Shown: piece after piece, positions 45,897 through 54,104 of the stretch
Numbering within the stretch: position 1 is the stretch's first letter
Layout of the letters: every line of letters starts with the position of its first letter
Origin: a virus
DNA: 64,000 nucleotides
IMG/VR virus record: IMGVR_UViG_3300046474_000239
Span: 1 to 64,000 of that record
Reading direction: 5' to 3' (one strand)
Position numbers and translations under genes: made by a program
Notes under the pieces: model-generated
Database searches by the model: none
What the model was told of the DNA's origin: nothing
What the model saw: only the letters and a program-made list of their open reading frames with translations

Positions 45897-46670
45897 ATGG
45901 AAGAGTTTTTCAATGCCCGGCCGGGCCTCGCCATTGCCTCAGTATTGTTCTGGGGCATGGCCATTTTCGTGGTCCTGGGGATGCTCGACGGGCCTGTCCG
46001 CAGATGGCGAAGAAGTATGATGTCAAGGTTCTGGGCCTGGAACGACCGCAAGTACGGACCTAAGGGCGGCTTGACTGTTGATCCGCCACCTCCGGCCAAT
46101 ACAGTCCCGTTGATTAGGCAGCGTCCCAATATGCGGGGTCCGGGCGGCCAGGCAACCCTCCACCTACAGGATCGCCGAGTCCAAAGGGTGCCCAGGTTCT
46201 TGGGCGTCGACATCCCGCGAGGGGTCGTGATGGAGACAAACCCCGGCATGCCTAACAGATACGGGCTCAGGTTCCCCAGGGGCTTCTATTTGCCGCGAGA
46301 AGACCAGCGCCGTCTACAGACCCGAGCTGGTAACGCCTTCCACTTCGAGGTCTTCACCGACCAGCGCACCCAGAGCACCTTTATCAACGTCACCGAGCAA
46401 CTGTCTCTGGAGTTCATGGCCGACTCCCAGGAAGGGCGCGAATACCTGTCTGAAATCGTTGCCGAGGTGTGCAGCCTGTATGCGGACTGGGCCATCGGCA
46501 AGGCAAACGCCCAGGTGGCCGACAAGGTTGAGAAGGCTGAGAAGCCCGTGGTAGAGCCTTCGCGGAGTGTTCGCATGCGCCAGCGGCGGGCGGCCAGTGT
46601 AGAGAGACAGAGTAGTAACAAAAGCGATACAGTTGACCCATCAAAACAGGAGAAACCTGATGAACAATGA
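45897..46670 (+). CDS. Membrane-anchored protein with basic disordered tail
   Basis: 257 residues. One N-terminal transmembrane helix (LAIASVLFWGMAIFVVLGML) is followed by a basic segment. A soluble domain (VPRFLGVDIPRGVVMETN, RYGLRFPRGFYLPREDQRRLQ, FINVTEQLSLEFMADSQEGREYLSEIVAEVC) follows, then a charged tail. Overlaps the MazG-like gene by 11 nt. Unknown function. Confidence 0.68.
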   Translation: MEEFFNARPGLAIASVLFWGMAIFVVLGMLDGPVRRWRRSMMSRFWAWNDRKYGPKGGLTVDPPPPANTVPLIRQRPNMRGPGGQATLHLQDRRVQRVPRFLGVDIPRGVVMETNPGMPNRYGLRFPRGFYLPREDQRRLQTRAGNAFHFEVFTDQRTQSTFINVTEQLSLEFMADSQEGREYLSEIVAEVCSLYADWAIGKANAQVADKVEKAEKPVVEPSRSVRMRQRRAASVERQSSNKSDTVDPSKQEKPDEQ

Positions 46671-47271
46671 CAGCAAACCCTTGTACCTCAGTGACGTGCA
46701 ATCAATTGCATTGGACGTTTTGCAAGCCCAAGTCGGCGCCTGGTTGCTACAGATGTGGGGTCCGCTTTCGGCGGGCGATGTGCCTGAGCGTGTTCAGCGC
46801 TTCCAGGAAGAAGCCAATGAGCTGTGCCAGGCCATGGGCCTCACCCGCAAAGAGGCGCACATGCTGGTCGAATACACCTGGGACCGCCCGGTAGGTGAGC
46901 CGCACCAGGAAGTGGGCGGAGCGATGACCACCCTTGCCGCCCTTTGCTTCGCGTCAGGCCTGGACCTGCAAGCCGCCACGGCAGCAGAGTTCAACCGCTG
47001 CAACGGCCCGGCCGTGATGCAACGCATCCGCGAGAAGCAAGCACTCAAGCCGAAAAGCAGCCCGCTCCCAGGGCCTACCGAGATCGACTGGGCGGCAGAG
47101 CGAGAGCTGTTCCACCAGCGCCACCCGATGCCTGAAGGCGTAATCCTATACAACAGCCCCAGCCTGCGTAATGCCGCGTACGGCTACGAGCACGTACGCT
47201 GTATTTCCGCAGCGATCAGCCACGACAAGCTGTGGTTCGGGTGGCGGTCCTGCGTGGAAGCTCACCAGTAA
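46660..47271 (+). CDS. MazG-like all-alpha NTP pyrophosphatase fold with extra C-terminal domain
   Basis: 203 residues. Residues 45-115 (RFQEEANELCQAMGLTRKEA...GEPHQEVGGAMTTLAALCFASGLDL) match the MazG-like helical bundle with its EExxE motif. The second metal motif reads EVGGAM, where many MazG proteins have ExxD, so activity is uncertain. The C-terminal part (LFHQRHPMPEGVILYN...LWFGWRSCVEAHQ) is separate. The ATG at 46660 follows AGGAG. The inverted-repeat site at 46696 lies inside the gene and is read as VQSIA. Confidence 0.7.
   Translation: MNNDSKPLYLSDVQSIALDVLQAQVGAWLLQMWGPLSAGDVPERVQRFQEEANELCQAMGLTRKEAHMLVEYTWDRPVGEPHQEVGGAMTTLAALCFASGLDLQAATAAEFNRCNGPAVMQRIREKQALKPKSSPLPGPTEIDWAAERELFHQRHPMPEGVILYNSPSLRNAAYGYEHVRCISAAISHDKLWFGWRSCVEAHQ
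46696..46711 (+). repeat. Dispersed 16-bp inverted repeat, copy 18 (intragenic)
   Basis: GTGCAATCAATTGCAT, one terminal mismatch, in codons 13-18 of the MazG-like gene. Confidence 0.85.
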
Positions 47272-47669
47272 TGCGCTACGTGATCTACAACAAACTCAAG
47301 CCTTGGTATTCCTGCGCCGAGGTTTGGACCCGCGACGGAACAATCACCGCCGCAACCCGCGCTTATGAGTGGGCAGTAGGAAAGGACGTTGGTTACCTGG
47401 TTGGGTGGGCCAGCGATAACGGAAGAGTCTGGATTTGCGAAGGCGCGGAGACTGCGCCGGGGGTGAACCATGAAAGACACAGCACTGCAATCACTGATGG
47501 ATCAACTAAAGGGAATTTGGGAAGGCAACGAATCGCCTACAACGCTGCATGGAAAGGAGTTGCAGCCAGGCGGGTTCCGGGCGGGGGACTTCATCCTGAT
47601 GGTGAGTACGCCCCAGCCAAGCGAGAGGAGCAAGACCCTCCCGCCCGCGATCATGATGCACGTAGTTAA
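47271..47669 (+). CDS. Hypothetical protein overlapping the next gene by 200 nt
   Basis: 132 residues. The first 65 (YVIYNKLKPWYSCAEVWTRDGTITAATRAYEWAVG) look normal. The rest, which overlaps the gene at 47470, is Gly/Arg/Pro-rich and probably unconstrained. TAATG junction with the MazG-like gene. A lost stop codon is one explanation. Confidence 0.5.
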   Translation: MRYVIYNKLKPWYSCAEVWTRDGTITAATRAYEWAVGKDVGYLVGWASDNGRVWICEGAETAPGVNHERHSTAITDGSTKGNLGRQRIAYNAAWKGVAARRVPGGGLHPDGEYAPAKREEQDPPARDHDARS

Positions 47670-47793
47670 GGGGCGCCTGGGCGGTAACGGCCAGTACCTC
47701 GTCAGGCCAGACAGACTGATCGACGCCCTGGACAGCATCGCCGGTAACCTGCCAAAAGGCTTTACGCGCATCTTCAAGGAGGGCGAGCAATGA
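47470..47793 (+). CDS. Hypothetical protein
   Basis: 107 residues (LQSLMDQLKGIWEGNESPTTLHGKELQPGGFRAGDFILMV, MMHVVKGRLGGNGQYLVRPDRLIDALDSIAG). Good codon use. Overlaps the next gene by 4 nt. Unknown. Confidence 0.65.
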   Translation: MKDTALQSLMDQLKGIWEGNESPTTLHGKELQPGGFRAGDFILMVSTPQPSERSKTLPPAIMMHVVKGRLGGNGQYLVRPDRLIDALDSIAGNLPKGFTRIFKEGEQ

Positions 47794-48059
47794 TGATCTA
47801 CCTAACTGCCTTCTGGTTAGCCGCCCTGTCGGCTTTCTTCAAGGGCTTCCAGCACAAGAACGTGCTGCACAGCATGTATTGGTGGGTCGCCGCGACCAGC
47901 GCAGCCATCGGGGTAGGTGACGCCTTCATGGTCAAGATGGTGTACGACAACCATTGGAGCCTGGGGCTCTGCACAGGGCTAGGAGCGGCCCTGGGGATGG
48001 TGGCAGCTATCTACGTCCACGGCAGATTTGTTATGCCGCGTAAGGAAGTCGTAGGCTAA
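47790..48059 (+). CDS. Membrane protein, about three helices
   Basis: 89 residues: MMIYLTAFWLAALSAFFKG, MYWWVAATSAAIGVGDAFM and LGLCTGLGAALGMVAAIYVHG. ATGA overlap with the previous gene, and GAGGG upstream. Unknown. Confidence 0.68.
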   Translation: MMIYLTAFWLAALSAFFKGFQHKNVLHSMYWWVAATSAAIGVGDAFMVKMVYDNHWSLGLCTGLGAALGMVAAIYVHGRFVMPRKEVVG

Positions 48060-48073
48060 GTCAAGTCTGTGTC

Positions 48074-48102
48074 TTAGGACAGGATCTAGCCAGGGTTATA
48101 AA
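48074..48102 (+). promoter_or_regulatory. Possible promoter
   Basis: TATAAA (48097-48102) with TTAGGA (48074-48079) 17 nt upstream, in an 80-nt gap before the membrane-protein gene at 48141. Confidence 0.4.
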
Positions 48103-48140
48103 ATGGCCCTGTACAACGGAAAGTCAGAAGAGGTGCAACG

Positions 48141-48359
48141 ATGCCGTATCTTCCTGCAATACTTGGATTGATTCTTTTATCCCTTCTTGCAACATGTTCG
48201 ACGGCCACACTCAACCTACCCTCTATCCAGATCACCACCCGCCAGTGGGACCATGTTTTCAACGTAGCGCTGGTCTTGGGGCTCCTTGCCCTGGCCGGAC
48301 TTGCCACTATGTTCTACCTGGACTGCATCGCGACCCCTCGCGTGTACCGATACCTCTAA
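48141..48359 (+). CDS. Small membrane protein with signal-like N-terminus
   Basis: 72 residues. LPAILGLILLSLLATCSTATL could be a signal anchor or a lipoprotein-like segment (LATCS). A second helix is NVALVLGLLALAGLATMFYL. GAGGTG upstream. In phages such pairs sometimes act in lysis or exclusion, but nothing specific supports that here. Confidence 0.62.
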   Translation: MPYLPAILGLILLSLLATCSTATLNLPSIQITTRQWDHVFNVALVLGLLALAGLATMFYLDCIATPRVYRYL

Positions 48360-48367
48360 GGAGACTC

Positions 48368-48613
48368 ATGATGTACGCACTAGCCCTACTCCTGCTCAGC
48401 GCGGGCGCCGGACTCTTACCGGCCCTGATCTACGTCATCGCTCAGATGAACCGGATCCGCGCACTGTACGGCGCTCCGCGCCAGGACAACGCCCCGTACT
48501 ACAAGGCGTCGGAAAAGGCACTTCGCCGCTTCTACGTTATCTGGGTAGTCGCGACGATCCTGCTACTCCTCTGCCTGCCCAGCTCGGGCGCCTTCCCTGA
48601 TACCCGCTACTAA
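48368..48613 (+). CDS. Small membrane protein, two helices
   Basis: 81 residues: ALALLLLSAGAGLLPALIYVIA and FYVIWVVATILLLLCL separated by a basic loop (RIRALYGAPRQ). TAAGGAG precedes the ATG. Confidence 0.65.
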   Translation: MMYALALLLLSAGAGLLPALIYVIAQMNRIRALYGAPRQDNAPYYKASEKALRRFYVIWVVATILLLLCLPSSGAFPDTRY

Positions 48614-48624
48614 GGAGAGCCATC

Positions 48625-49107
48625 ATGGAACTTTTTCAAATCTACGGAACCTGGTACTTGGGCATCGTGTTGATTGCTATGTCACTCAGCGCGAGAATCG
48701 GCAACGCCGCAGGCACACTGACCAGGCGTGGCAAGGTGCAGATCGCGGTAGGGTCATTGATCTGGCCGATCATGACCGTGGTCATAGTGGGCACGTTCGT
48801 AGTCCACCTCCTGGCATCGGTATTCGCGGGGCGGAGTGCGCCAAAGCCCAAGAAGATGGCACCGGCAGCAACGAGTGACCTAGACCCCACGAACCTCCTG
48901 ATTATGCTTGGGGTGACGAACACCAAGGATGGGGAGACCGAACTCCTGAGCCTGTACAGCGAACTGGAGAAGTCCCTCAGCACACTGCGAACTTACGCCC
49001 AGGGGGTGGCCGAGATCCGCCATGGACAGCTTGCCCTTTCGACGATTGAGGCGATCAACCGGGCGCGGCTTCAGAAGATGGAACAGAGGAAGGAGGCAGC
49101 ACGTTGA
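48625..49107 (+). CDS. Membrane protein with C-terminal coiled-coil-like helix
   Basis: 160 residues: two transmembrane helices (YLGIVLIAMSLSARIG, VGSLIWPIMTVVIVGTFVVHLLASVFA), a Lys/Pro linker and a long helix (LLSLYSELEKSLSTLRTYAQGVAEI...INRARLQKMEQRKEA). TAAGGAG upstream. Overlaps the next start. Unknown. Confidence 0.66.
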   Translation: MELFQIYGTWYLGIVLIAMSLSARIGNAAGTLTRRGKVQIAVGSLIWPIMTVVIVGTFVVHLLASVFAGRSAPKPKKMAPAATSDLDPTNLLIMLGVTNTKDGETELLSLYSELEKSLSTLRTYAQGVAEIRHGQLALSTIEAINRARLQKMEQRKEAAR

Positions 49108-49238
49108 AGGTACTGGTTGAGCTTATAGACCTTTCGTTGCGGGTGGCTGGGATGCTGGCGCTGTGCGCCCTGGCCATACCCGAGAAGAACCAGACGGCAC
49201 AGACAGTTCACGCACTGGCCGTCACCCTCCTGACCTGA
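49104..49238 (+). CDS. Very small protein with TTG start (44 aa)
   Basis: AAGGAGG lies 7 nt before TTG 49104, an unusually good site that decides the start. The product (VLVELIDLSLRVAGMLALCALAIPEKN...) has one short hydrophobic helix. Its TGA overlaps an inverted-repeat site. Confidence 0.5.
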   Translation: MKVLVELIDLSLRVAGMLALCALAIPEKNQTAQTVHALAVTLLT

Positions 49239-49253
49239 TGCAATCAATTGCAC
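49238..49253 (+). repeat. Dispersed 16-bp inverted repeat, copy 19
   Basis: ATGCAATCAATTGCAC, overlapping a TGA and followed directly by GGAG of the next gene. Confidence 0.92.
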
Positions 49254-49263
49254 GGAGCGAAAC

Positions 49264-49554
49264 ATGGCTAAGTTAGGGACCAAATACTTCACGCGGGGCA
49301 AGGTGATGATAGGTATCGCTGCCGAAGGCATTAACCGCCCGCTGATCCCCTTCGATCCACGGGTGGACAAGATTGACTACTGCGAACTGACCAAGAAGTG
49401 CGAGGGCATCACAGCCGTACAAGCTGAGGGCCTGTTTGCCGACCTGGAGAAACACTTCATGGGGCAGGTGGCTACCGAGTGGCTCAAGCTGCCGGGCTTC
49501 GTGGACCTGGCCGACACCCGCAAGATCCGTGTATTGAACGAGGAAGTGGCATGA
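49264..49554 (+). CDS. Hypothetical protein
   Basis: 96 residues (KYFTRGKVMIGIAAEGINRPLIPFDPRVDKIDYCELTKKC, AVQAEGLFADLEKHFMGQVATEWLKLPGFVDLADTRKIRVL). GGAG precedes the start; ATGA overlap downstream. Unknown. Confidence 0.65.
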   Translation: MAKLGTKYFTRGKVMIGIAAEGINRPLIPFDPRVDKIDYCELTKKCEGITAVQAEGLFADLEKHFMGQVATEWLKLPGFVDLADTRKIRVLNEEVA

Positions 49555-49724
49555 GACAGTTCCAGCTCCACTACGACGTGGCGATCCTGATTTACACGCT
49601 GATCGCCGGGTACTTCATCTTCGCGGATCCGATGATCGACCGAGCCATAGCCAAGGGGTTCTTCTTCCTGGCCTTCCCGCTCATCCTGTCGATCTACGTC
49701 CGCCCCAAAAAGGAAACCGTGTGA
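49551..49724 (+). CDS. Small membrane protein, two helices (57 aa)
   Basis: VAILIYTLIAGYFIFA and AKGFFFLAFPLILSIYV with a short acidic loop and a basic end. The ATG overlaps the previous stop. Unknown. Confidence 0.65.
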   Translation: MRQFQLHYDVAILIYTLIAGYFIFADPMIDRAIAKGFFFLAFPLILSIYVRPKKETV

Positions 49725-50086
49725 TGCAACTCCCCATCCCCAGAGAGATCAGCGTGAGCCTGGACAGCGAGGGCTTCGGTGTTCGCTTCGAGAGCTTAGA
49801 TGAAATGGCAGTCATCGCCCTTGCCAGCAACTACTCCCGCCGCAGCGGTCTGCGCCATGTGGGCTCTTGCCGCACCACCACCTGCAACATCACCCCGGAG
49901 CCAAGCAACGTCGAGGCAGACCTCGGTGTACCTTCCGCCCACTTCATGTTTTTGGTATCACATGTAAACCTGGAGTTCGCAGGCAACCGGGAGCCGGAGA
50001 CCACCACGGTCTACCGCACCCTCACGTTCAAGGCAGGAACCGAGGAGCCTCAGTGGCTCTATCACTTCACCGTAGAGTTCAAGTAA
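49724..50086 (+). CDS. Hypothetical protein
   Basis: 120 residues, beta-rich (EISVSLDSEGFGVRFESLDEMAVIALASNYSRRSGL, HFMFLVSHVNLEFAGNREPETTTVYRTLTFKAG). Starts in the previous stop (TGATG). Unknown. Confidence 0.65.
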   Translation: MQLPIPREISVSLDSEGFGVRFESLDEMAVIALASNYSRRSGLRHVGSCRTTTCNITPEPSNVEADLGVPSAHFMFLVSHVNLEFAGNREPETTTVYRTLTFKAGTEEPQWLYHFTVEFK

Positions 50087-50096
50087 GGAGAACGAC

Positions 50097-50396
50097 ATGA
50101 CCTGGTACAAATGGATATGGTGGCGTTTCGCGTGGGGCCTGAACTGGGGCGGCGAATGCAAGGACTGTCATGGCCGCTGGAAGGCGTTCGGCTATCTGAA
50201 CATTCTGGTAGAAAGGCGTGTGTCGTACCCAGTGGGCGAGCCGAACCTCTACAAACAGGTCTACCATGAACTCCGCAATCGTGGTTTCAGCCACGATGAA
50301 TGCGTGGACATCGCCGCCGACGCCCTTGAGGCATACGGCAGTCACCGGGCGCTGTCTCACAACCAACTCAACGACATAATCGAAGAGGTTTCCTGA
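50097..50396 (+). CDS. Hypothetical protein with CxxC pair
   Basis: 99 residues. A Trp-rich start (TWYKWIWWRFAWGLNWGGECKDCHGRWKAFG) carries one CxxC, and a helical C-terminus (HDECVDIAADALEAYG) follows. AAGGAG precedes the start. Unknown. Confidence 0.65.
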   Translation: MTWYKWIWWRFAWGLNWGGECKDCHGRWKAFGYLNILVERRVSYPVGEPNLYKQVYHELRNRGFSHDECVDIAADALEAYGSHRALSHNQLNDIIEEVS

Positions 50397-50398
50397 CC

Positions 50399-51595
50399 AT
50401 GAAGATCGAGAACGGCTTGTACATGCTCCTGGGGGCTGCCTCGGTGCGCCTGCATACGGGGGTGTTGGAGAACGGGGACGGCCCGCTCCTGACCTCCTGG
50501 CTGGGCACCTGCCGTAAGGATGCGTTCGACGTGGTAGGCAACGAAGAGTGGCCTAACCAGACGCAACCCGCGATCCAGCTAGGCCTTCACGGAGAGCACG
50601 GCATCGTGACCCTCCTGCACTCCCTGGGGTTGCTCGACTCCGCCAAGTCTACCGGCCACATCTACTACGACAAGGGCCAGTGGGTCGGCTACGACGAAGC
50701 AGGGCTGGAGTACTGCCGCGACACCAACTACCTGAAAGTACGGGCGGAGATCCACGCCTACTGCGAAGTCCTGGATGTGCCGCTCGATGGTCGTATCCCA
50801 GCCTCGGGCGAGACCTGGAAGCACTCCAACGGTAACGAGTATGTGATTGACAAGCTGGCCAACCAGTACAGCGACCGTGCAGAGTACCCGCCCACCGTGG
50901 TCTACCAGGGTGCCAACGGCAAAGTCTGGAGCAAGACGCTCCTGAATTTCCTGCGGAAGATGACCTACGTCAGTAGCCCCGAGCCAGTGGCGTGTGGCCA
51001 GTTGTCGATCCCCGGCCTGGACATAGTCGGCGTGCGTAAAGGCAACACTTGGCCAGCCAACGAGGCGGAAGACAGCACCCCGCAGGCGGACATCGACCTG
51101 GAATACTCGAAAGGGAGCAAGCTCTGCGCCTCCAGCGACCGCATGTGGTACGGGGCGGTCTTGGTCAATGGCCAGACGATGGAGCACGCGGAAGAGCTGC
51201 GGGACATGGTAGTGGAAGGTCTGAAGGTCGTGACCGGCAACACCTGCGAGGAAGAAGGCTGCCCGCACTACGGCACCCCTCACGCGCACTCGAAGCCGTT
51301 GCAGCCGGTAGACCAGGATGGCGAACCATTTGCCCAGGATCAATGGTGGGTCACGGAGCTGGAGAACGTCCTTTACAGCCAGCCGGTCACCAAGGACCAG
51401 GCGCGGGCGTGCCGCGTGGCCCTGAACCTGGTGAAGTCGGTACTGCCTATCACCGTGGTCATGCCTCAGATGGATGACGAGGCTAAGCAGAAGTTCATCG
51501 AAGCATGGAGCGCAGTTGATCACAGCAGAACCAAACTGATTGGCCTGGATCCGCAGGATCACATGTACGACCGCTTCACCAAACAACCAGACTGA
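50399..51595 (+). CDS. Multidomain protein with DUF1653-like segment
   Basis: 398 residues. Residues about 135-185 (SGETWKHSNGNEYVIDKLANQ, YPPTVVYQGANGKVWSKTLLNFLRKMTYV) match the DUF1653 pattern (YxHxNGxxYxVxxxA...YP.TVVYxG..GxVWSRPLxxFLxxM). The N-terminal part is unassigned. Residues about 285-300 (CEEEGCPHYGTPHAH) are Cys/His-rich and may bind metal. Starts 2 nt after the preceding stop. Function unknown. Confidence 0.72.
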   Translation: MKIENGLYMLLGAASVRLHTGVLENGDGPLLTSWLGTCRKDAFDVVGNEEWPNQTQPAIQLGLHGEHGIVTLLHSLGLLDSAKSTGHIYYDKGQWVGYDEAGLEYCRDTNYLKVRAEIHAYCEVLDVPLDGRIPASGETWKHSNGNEYVIDKLANQYSDRAEYPPTVVYQGANGKVWSKTLLNFLRKMTYVSSPEPVACGQLSIPGLDIVGVRKGNTWPANEAEDSTPQADIDLEYSKGSKLCASSDRMWYGAVLVNGQTMEHAEELRDMVVEGLKVVTGNTCEEEGCPHYGTPHAHSKPLQPVDQDGEPFAQDQWWVTELENVLYSQPVTKDQARACRVALNLVKSVLPITVVMPQMDDEAKQKFIEAWSAVDHSRTKLIGLDPQDHMYDRFTKQPD

Positions 51596-51608
51596 AAAGG
51601 AATCGGCC

Positions 51609-52103
51609 ATGTCAGCCAAAATTAGTCAATGCGGAAGATACCGTTGGGTGCTGACTCGCCGTGTAACCGGGCGCATCACCTCTCACAAGATCAAGCCAGG
51701 CGTTCTGCTCTGGGTGATGCTCAACCCGTCGACCGCAGATGCGGAAGTGGACGATGCAACCATCCGCAAGATCACAGGGTTCGCCCGCTCCTGGGGCTAC
51801 CGTGAGTTCGTCGTGGTCAACCTGTATGCGTACCGTGCTACCGACCCTTCGGAGCTTCGCGATGTGCGGGATCCTGTAGGTGCGGAGAACGACGCCTGGA
51901 TCTACGCAGCCAGCGTCCGCGCCTCAATGGTCATACTCGGGTGGGGAAACGAGGCAGACCCCGCCCGTGCGAAGGCAGTGGTCGATATTCTCACCACCGA
52001 CAACCCTGTCTTGTACTGCCTGGGTGTCAACAAGAACGGCTCGCCTAAACATCCGCTGTACCTGAAGGGAACCAGCGTTCCTGAGATCTGGGAGGCAGCA
52101 TGA
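51609..52103 (+). CDS. DUF1643 protein
   Basis: 164 residues, a complete DUF1643 domain: CGRYRWVLTRR, LLWVMLNPSTADAEVDDATIRKI, ARSWGYREFVVVNLYAYRATDPSELR, DAWIYAA, MVILGWG and YCLGVNKNGSPKHPLYL. The family is common in phages and mobile elements, without an established function. The start at 51609 follows AAAGGA; the upstream frame overlaps the previous gene. Confidence 0.85.
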   Translation: MSAKISQCGRYRWVLTRRVTGRITSHKIKPGVLLWVMLNPSTADAEVDDATIRKITGFARSWGYREFVVVNLYAYRATDPSELRDVRDPVGAENDAWIYAASVRASMVILGWGNEADPARAKAVVDILTTDNPVLYCLGVNKNGSPKHPLYLKGTSVPEIWEAA

Positions 52104-52267
52104 ACCTCGTGCTGCTCGACACGCTGTTCGCGCTGGTCAAGATGCTGTACTTCCTCAGCGCCTGGGAGGTGGCCACGTCGTCCGTGGCCATGATCAGCAA
52201 GCGCCAGTACATCCTGCCTATCCTCGCTCTCTGCGTACTGCTCGTCCTAGACCGGTACGTCCCATAG
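52100..52267 (+). CDS. Small membrane protein (55 aa)
   Basis: Starts at the ATGA overlap with the DUF1643 gene and ends at TAG 52265-52267. Hydrophobic segments LDTLFALVKMLYFLSAW and YILPILALCVLLVLDRY. Unknown. An inverted-repeat site follows after 2 nt. Confidence 0.6.
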   Translation: MNLVLLDTLFALVKMLYFLSAWEVATSSVAMISKRQYILPILALCVLLVLDRYVP

Positions 52268-52269
52268 CC

Positions 52270-52285
52270 GTGCAATTGATTGCAC
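52270..52285 (-). repeat. Dispersed 16-bp inverted repeat, copy 20 (reverse)
   Basis: GTGCAATTGATTGCAC, 14 nt upstream of the promoter at 52300. Confidence 0.92.
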
Positions 52286-52299
52286 GAGCATCGGTGGTT

Positions 52300-52328
52300 C
52301 TGACTTCCTAAAAGCACAGCGGTATACT
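52300..52328 (+). promoter_or_regulatory. Predicted sigma70-type promoter
   Basis: CTGACT (52300-52305), 17 nt, TATACT (52323-52328), before the gene at 52356. Confidence 0.55.
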
Positions 52329-52355
52329 CCAGGCACCAACCCAGGAGTAACCGCC

Positions 52356-52868
52356 ATGAACCCAGGAAACGGCTTTGTCCAGATTCGTTACGGCCTCGTA
52401 GAGCCGGGCGATAAGATCTACATCCCCACCATCGGCTCCCACGTAGAAGTGGAACAGGACTCGATTTTCCAGGGTTCCTCGGTTGCCGCCCACAAAGCGG
52501 TTTGGCGTGCGTCCCACAGGGTCAACGTCTCCCCCTCCTTTGCCAGCTCCACGGAGCGCTGCGACCACGTCAGCGAGCTGGACCATTGCGTTCTGCGCCA
52601 GGACGGCTACTACGACCTGCACCGCGTCGTGGTTGGCAAGGACAACGAGTTCGTCTACCTCCGCCCGGTGGCGCAGGCAGGGGCCTCGGGCCGGACCAGC
52701 ACCACCACCAACAAGGTCTGCCGCCGCACTGGCAAGGCCTGGAAGTGGGACGAGACGGGCTGGACCGGCATGCCGGGCACCGAGCTGCGGGCGGAGGGAG
52801 AGATAGGTTTCCGCGTGAGCGCCCCTACCGCAGACCCAGTACGCAGCTCCGCGTTTTACGGTGATTAA
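52356..52868 (+). CDS. Hypothetical protein
   Basis: 170 residues, beta-rich (FVQIRYGLVEPGDKIYIPTIGSHVEVEQDSIFQGS, YYDLHRVVVGKDNEFVYLRPV). CAGGAG upstream. Own promoter. Unknown. Confidence 0.7.
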   Translation: MNPGNGFVQIRYGLVEPGDKIYIPTIGSHVEVEQDSIFQGSSVAAHKAVWRASHRVNVSPSFASSTERCDHVSELDHCVLRQDGYYDLHRVVVGKDNEFVYLRPVAQAGASGRTSTTTNKVCRRTGKAWKWDETGWTGMPGTELRAEGEIGFRVSAPTADPVRSSAFYGD

Positions 52869-52869
52869 G

Positions 52870-53712
52870 ATGACAGAACTTGAGTTTCGTAGGGTCTACG
52901 ACTTCAGGCTGGCTTACGACCTCCTGATGGGCTTTACAGCCCCGCGTATTTCAGGGTTTGGAGACCAAGACACCGCGCCAGACACTGACTCGGTGTTCTA
53001 CACCCAAGCGAGGGATCGCCTTGTATGGCTCTTACTATCGCCTTACGGCCTTACGGTAAGAACAAGCCACCTAGCATTGAGAGAGCTTTACGACTTGTAC
53101 GACGAAGCGTTACTGGCTGAGCTGCTCGTGCTGCGGGACATAGCACGGGAGGCTGCAAGACTGCGCCGCCAGGAGCGTGAAGAAATCACACCTGGTCGAC
53201 CCTTCGCCCCGCCCCAGTCGAGCCCGGACTTCCGCAGGGTGGACCAGCAGCGCCGGGAGGAAAACAGGCAGCTCCGGGCGGAGGTAGCCCGCACCCGCCG
53301 AGCCGCAGACCCACCCCAGATCCGCAGAGGTAACGAGCTGCCTACACGCGGTCAACCCGTACCACCTGTACCCGTCGAGGCGGTAGACGCTGACTACGTC
53401 AGCCCGCGCACCAGGGCCGGGCGGATAGCTCGCATTAACAGGCAGATCAACTCCCTGGAGCAGGAGCACGAGGAGGACTACTTGCTACCTCCAGCAGAGC
53501 GCGCTCGCCGGGCGGGCGAGATGGTGGACCGATTGACCGAGTTTGCTCAGCAGCTCGAAGACCTGGGACACGACAGCAGCAAGATGAGGAAGAAACAGTC
53601 CAAGACCAAGAAGGTGACCGAGAGGACCAAACCTGAACCGAAACCAAAGGTCATCAAACGTCGACTCACTGTCGGCAAGAAACGTCCATCAGTGCCGCCG
53701 CACCAAGAGTGA
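52870..53712 (+). CDS. Coiled-coil, highly basic C-terminal protein
   Basis: 280 residues. An N-terminal helical domain (EFRRVYDFRLAYDLLMGF..., LYDLYDEALLAELLVLRDIAREAARLRRQERE) is followed by a Pro/Arg linker, a coiled-coil-like helix and a Lys/Arg tail (KKQSKTKKVTERTKPEPKPKVIKRRLTVGKKRP). A GTG at 52861 is an alternative start. A structural or nucleic-acid-binding role is a guess from composition. Confidence 0.68.
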   Translation: MTELEFRRVYDFRLAYDLLMGFTAPRISGFGDQDTAPDTDSVFYTQARDRLVWLLLSPYGLTVRTSHLALRELYDLYDEALLAELLVLRDIAREAARLRRQEREEITPGRPFAPPQSSPDFRRVDQQRREENRQLRAEVARTRRAADPPQIRRGNELPTRGQPVPPVPVEAVDADYVSPRTRAGRIARINRQINSLEQEHEEDYLLPPAERARRAGEMVDRLTEFAQQLEDLGHDSSKMRKKQSKTKKVTERTKPEPKPKVIKRRLTVGKKRPSVPPHQE

Positions 53713-53753
53713 CCGTGCGGTAAGCTGAACCCATAACCACGAGGAGCAACACC

Positions 53754-54104
53754 ATGCCAGTAATGAACAACATCTCCGACGTGCTGACCTTCGTAGGCAG
53801 CCAGGACGCCCGCGCCGTGCCGATCAAGTTGCCTATCGGTTTCAACGAATGGAGCGAGGCCAGGAAGCAGCTCGAAGAAGACAACGCGGAGTTTTTCACC
53901 ACCGCCGACCCGGTCCCGGTTGACGCCCAGATTTGCGCGCTGTGGACCGAGAACGGCAAGCGCGGCTTCATGCTGGTCCAGGAAAACCCAAAGCGCTACA
54001 TCTGCACCAACTGGCTGAAGAACCTGGTACAGCGCCCGGTAGAAGCCCCGATCCCTAACCTGATGCGTCACCAGATGCGCCAGGCCTTCAAAGGGAGCAA
54101 GTGA
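53754..54104 (+). CDS. Hypothetical protein
   Basis: 116 residues (VPIKLPIGFNEWSEARKQLEEDNAEFFTTADPVPVDAQICALWTENGKRGFMLVQENPKRYICTNWL). GAGGAG 10 nt upstream. Stop overlaps the next ATG. Unknown. Confidence 0.68.
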   Translation: MPVMNNISDVLTFVGSQDARAVPIKLPIGFNEWSEARKQLEEDNAEFFTTADPVPVDAQICALWTENGKRGFMLVQENPKRYICTNWLKNLVQRPVEAPIPNLMRHQMRQAFKGSK

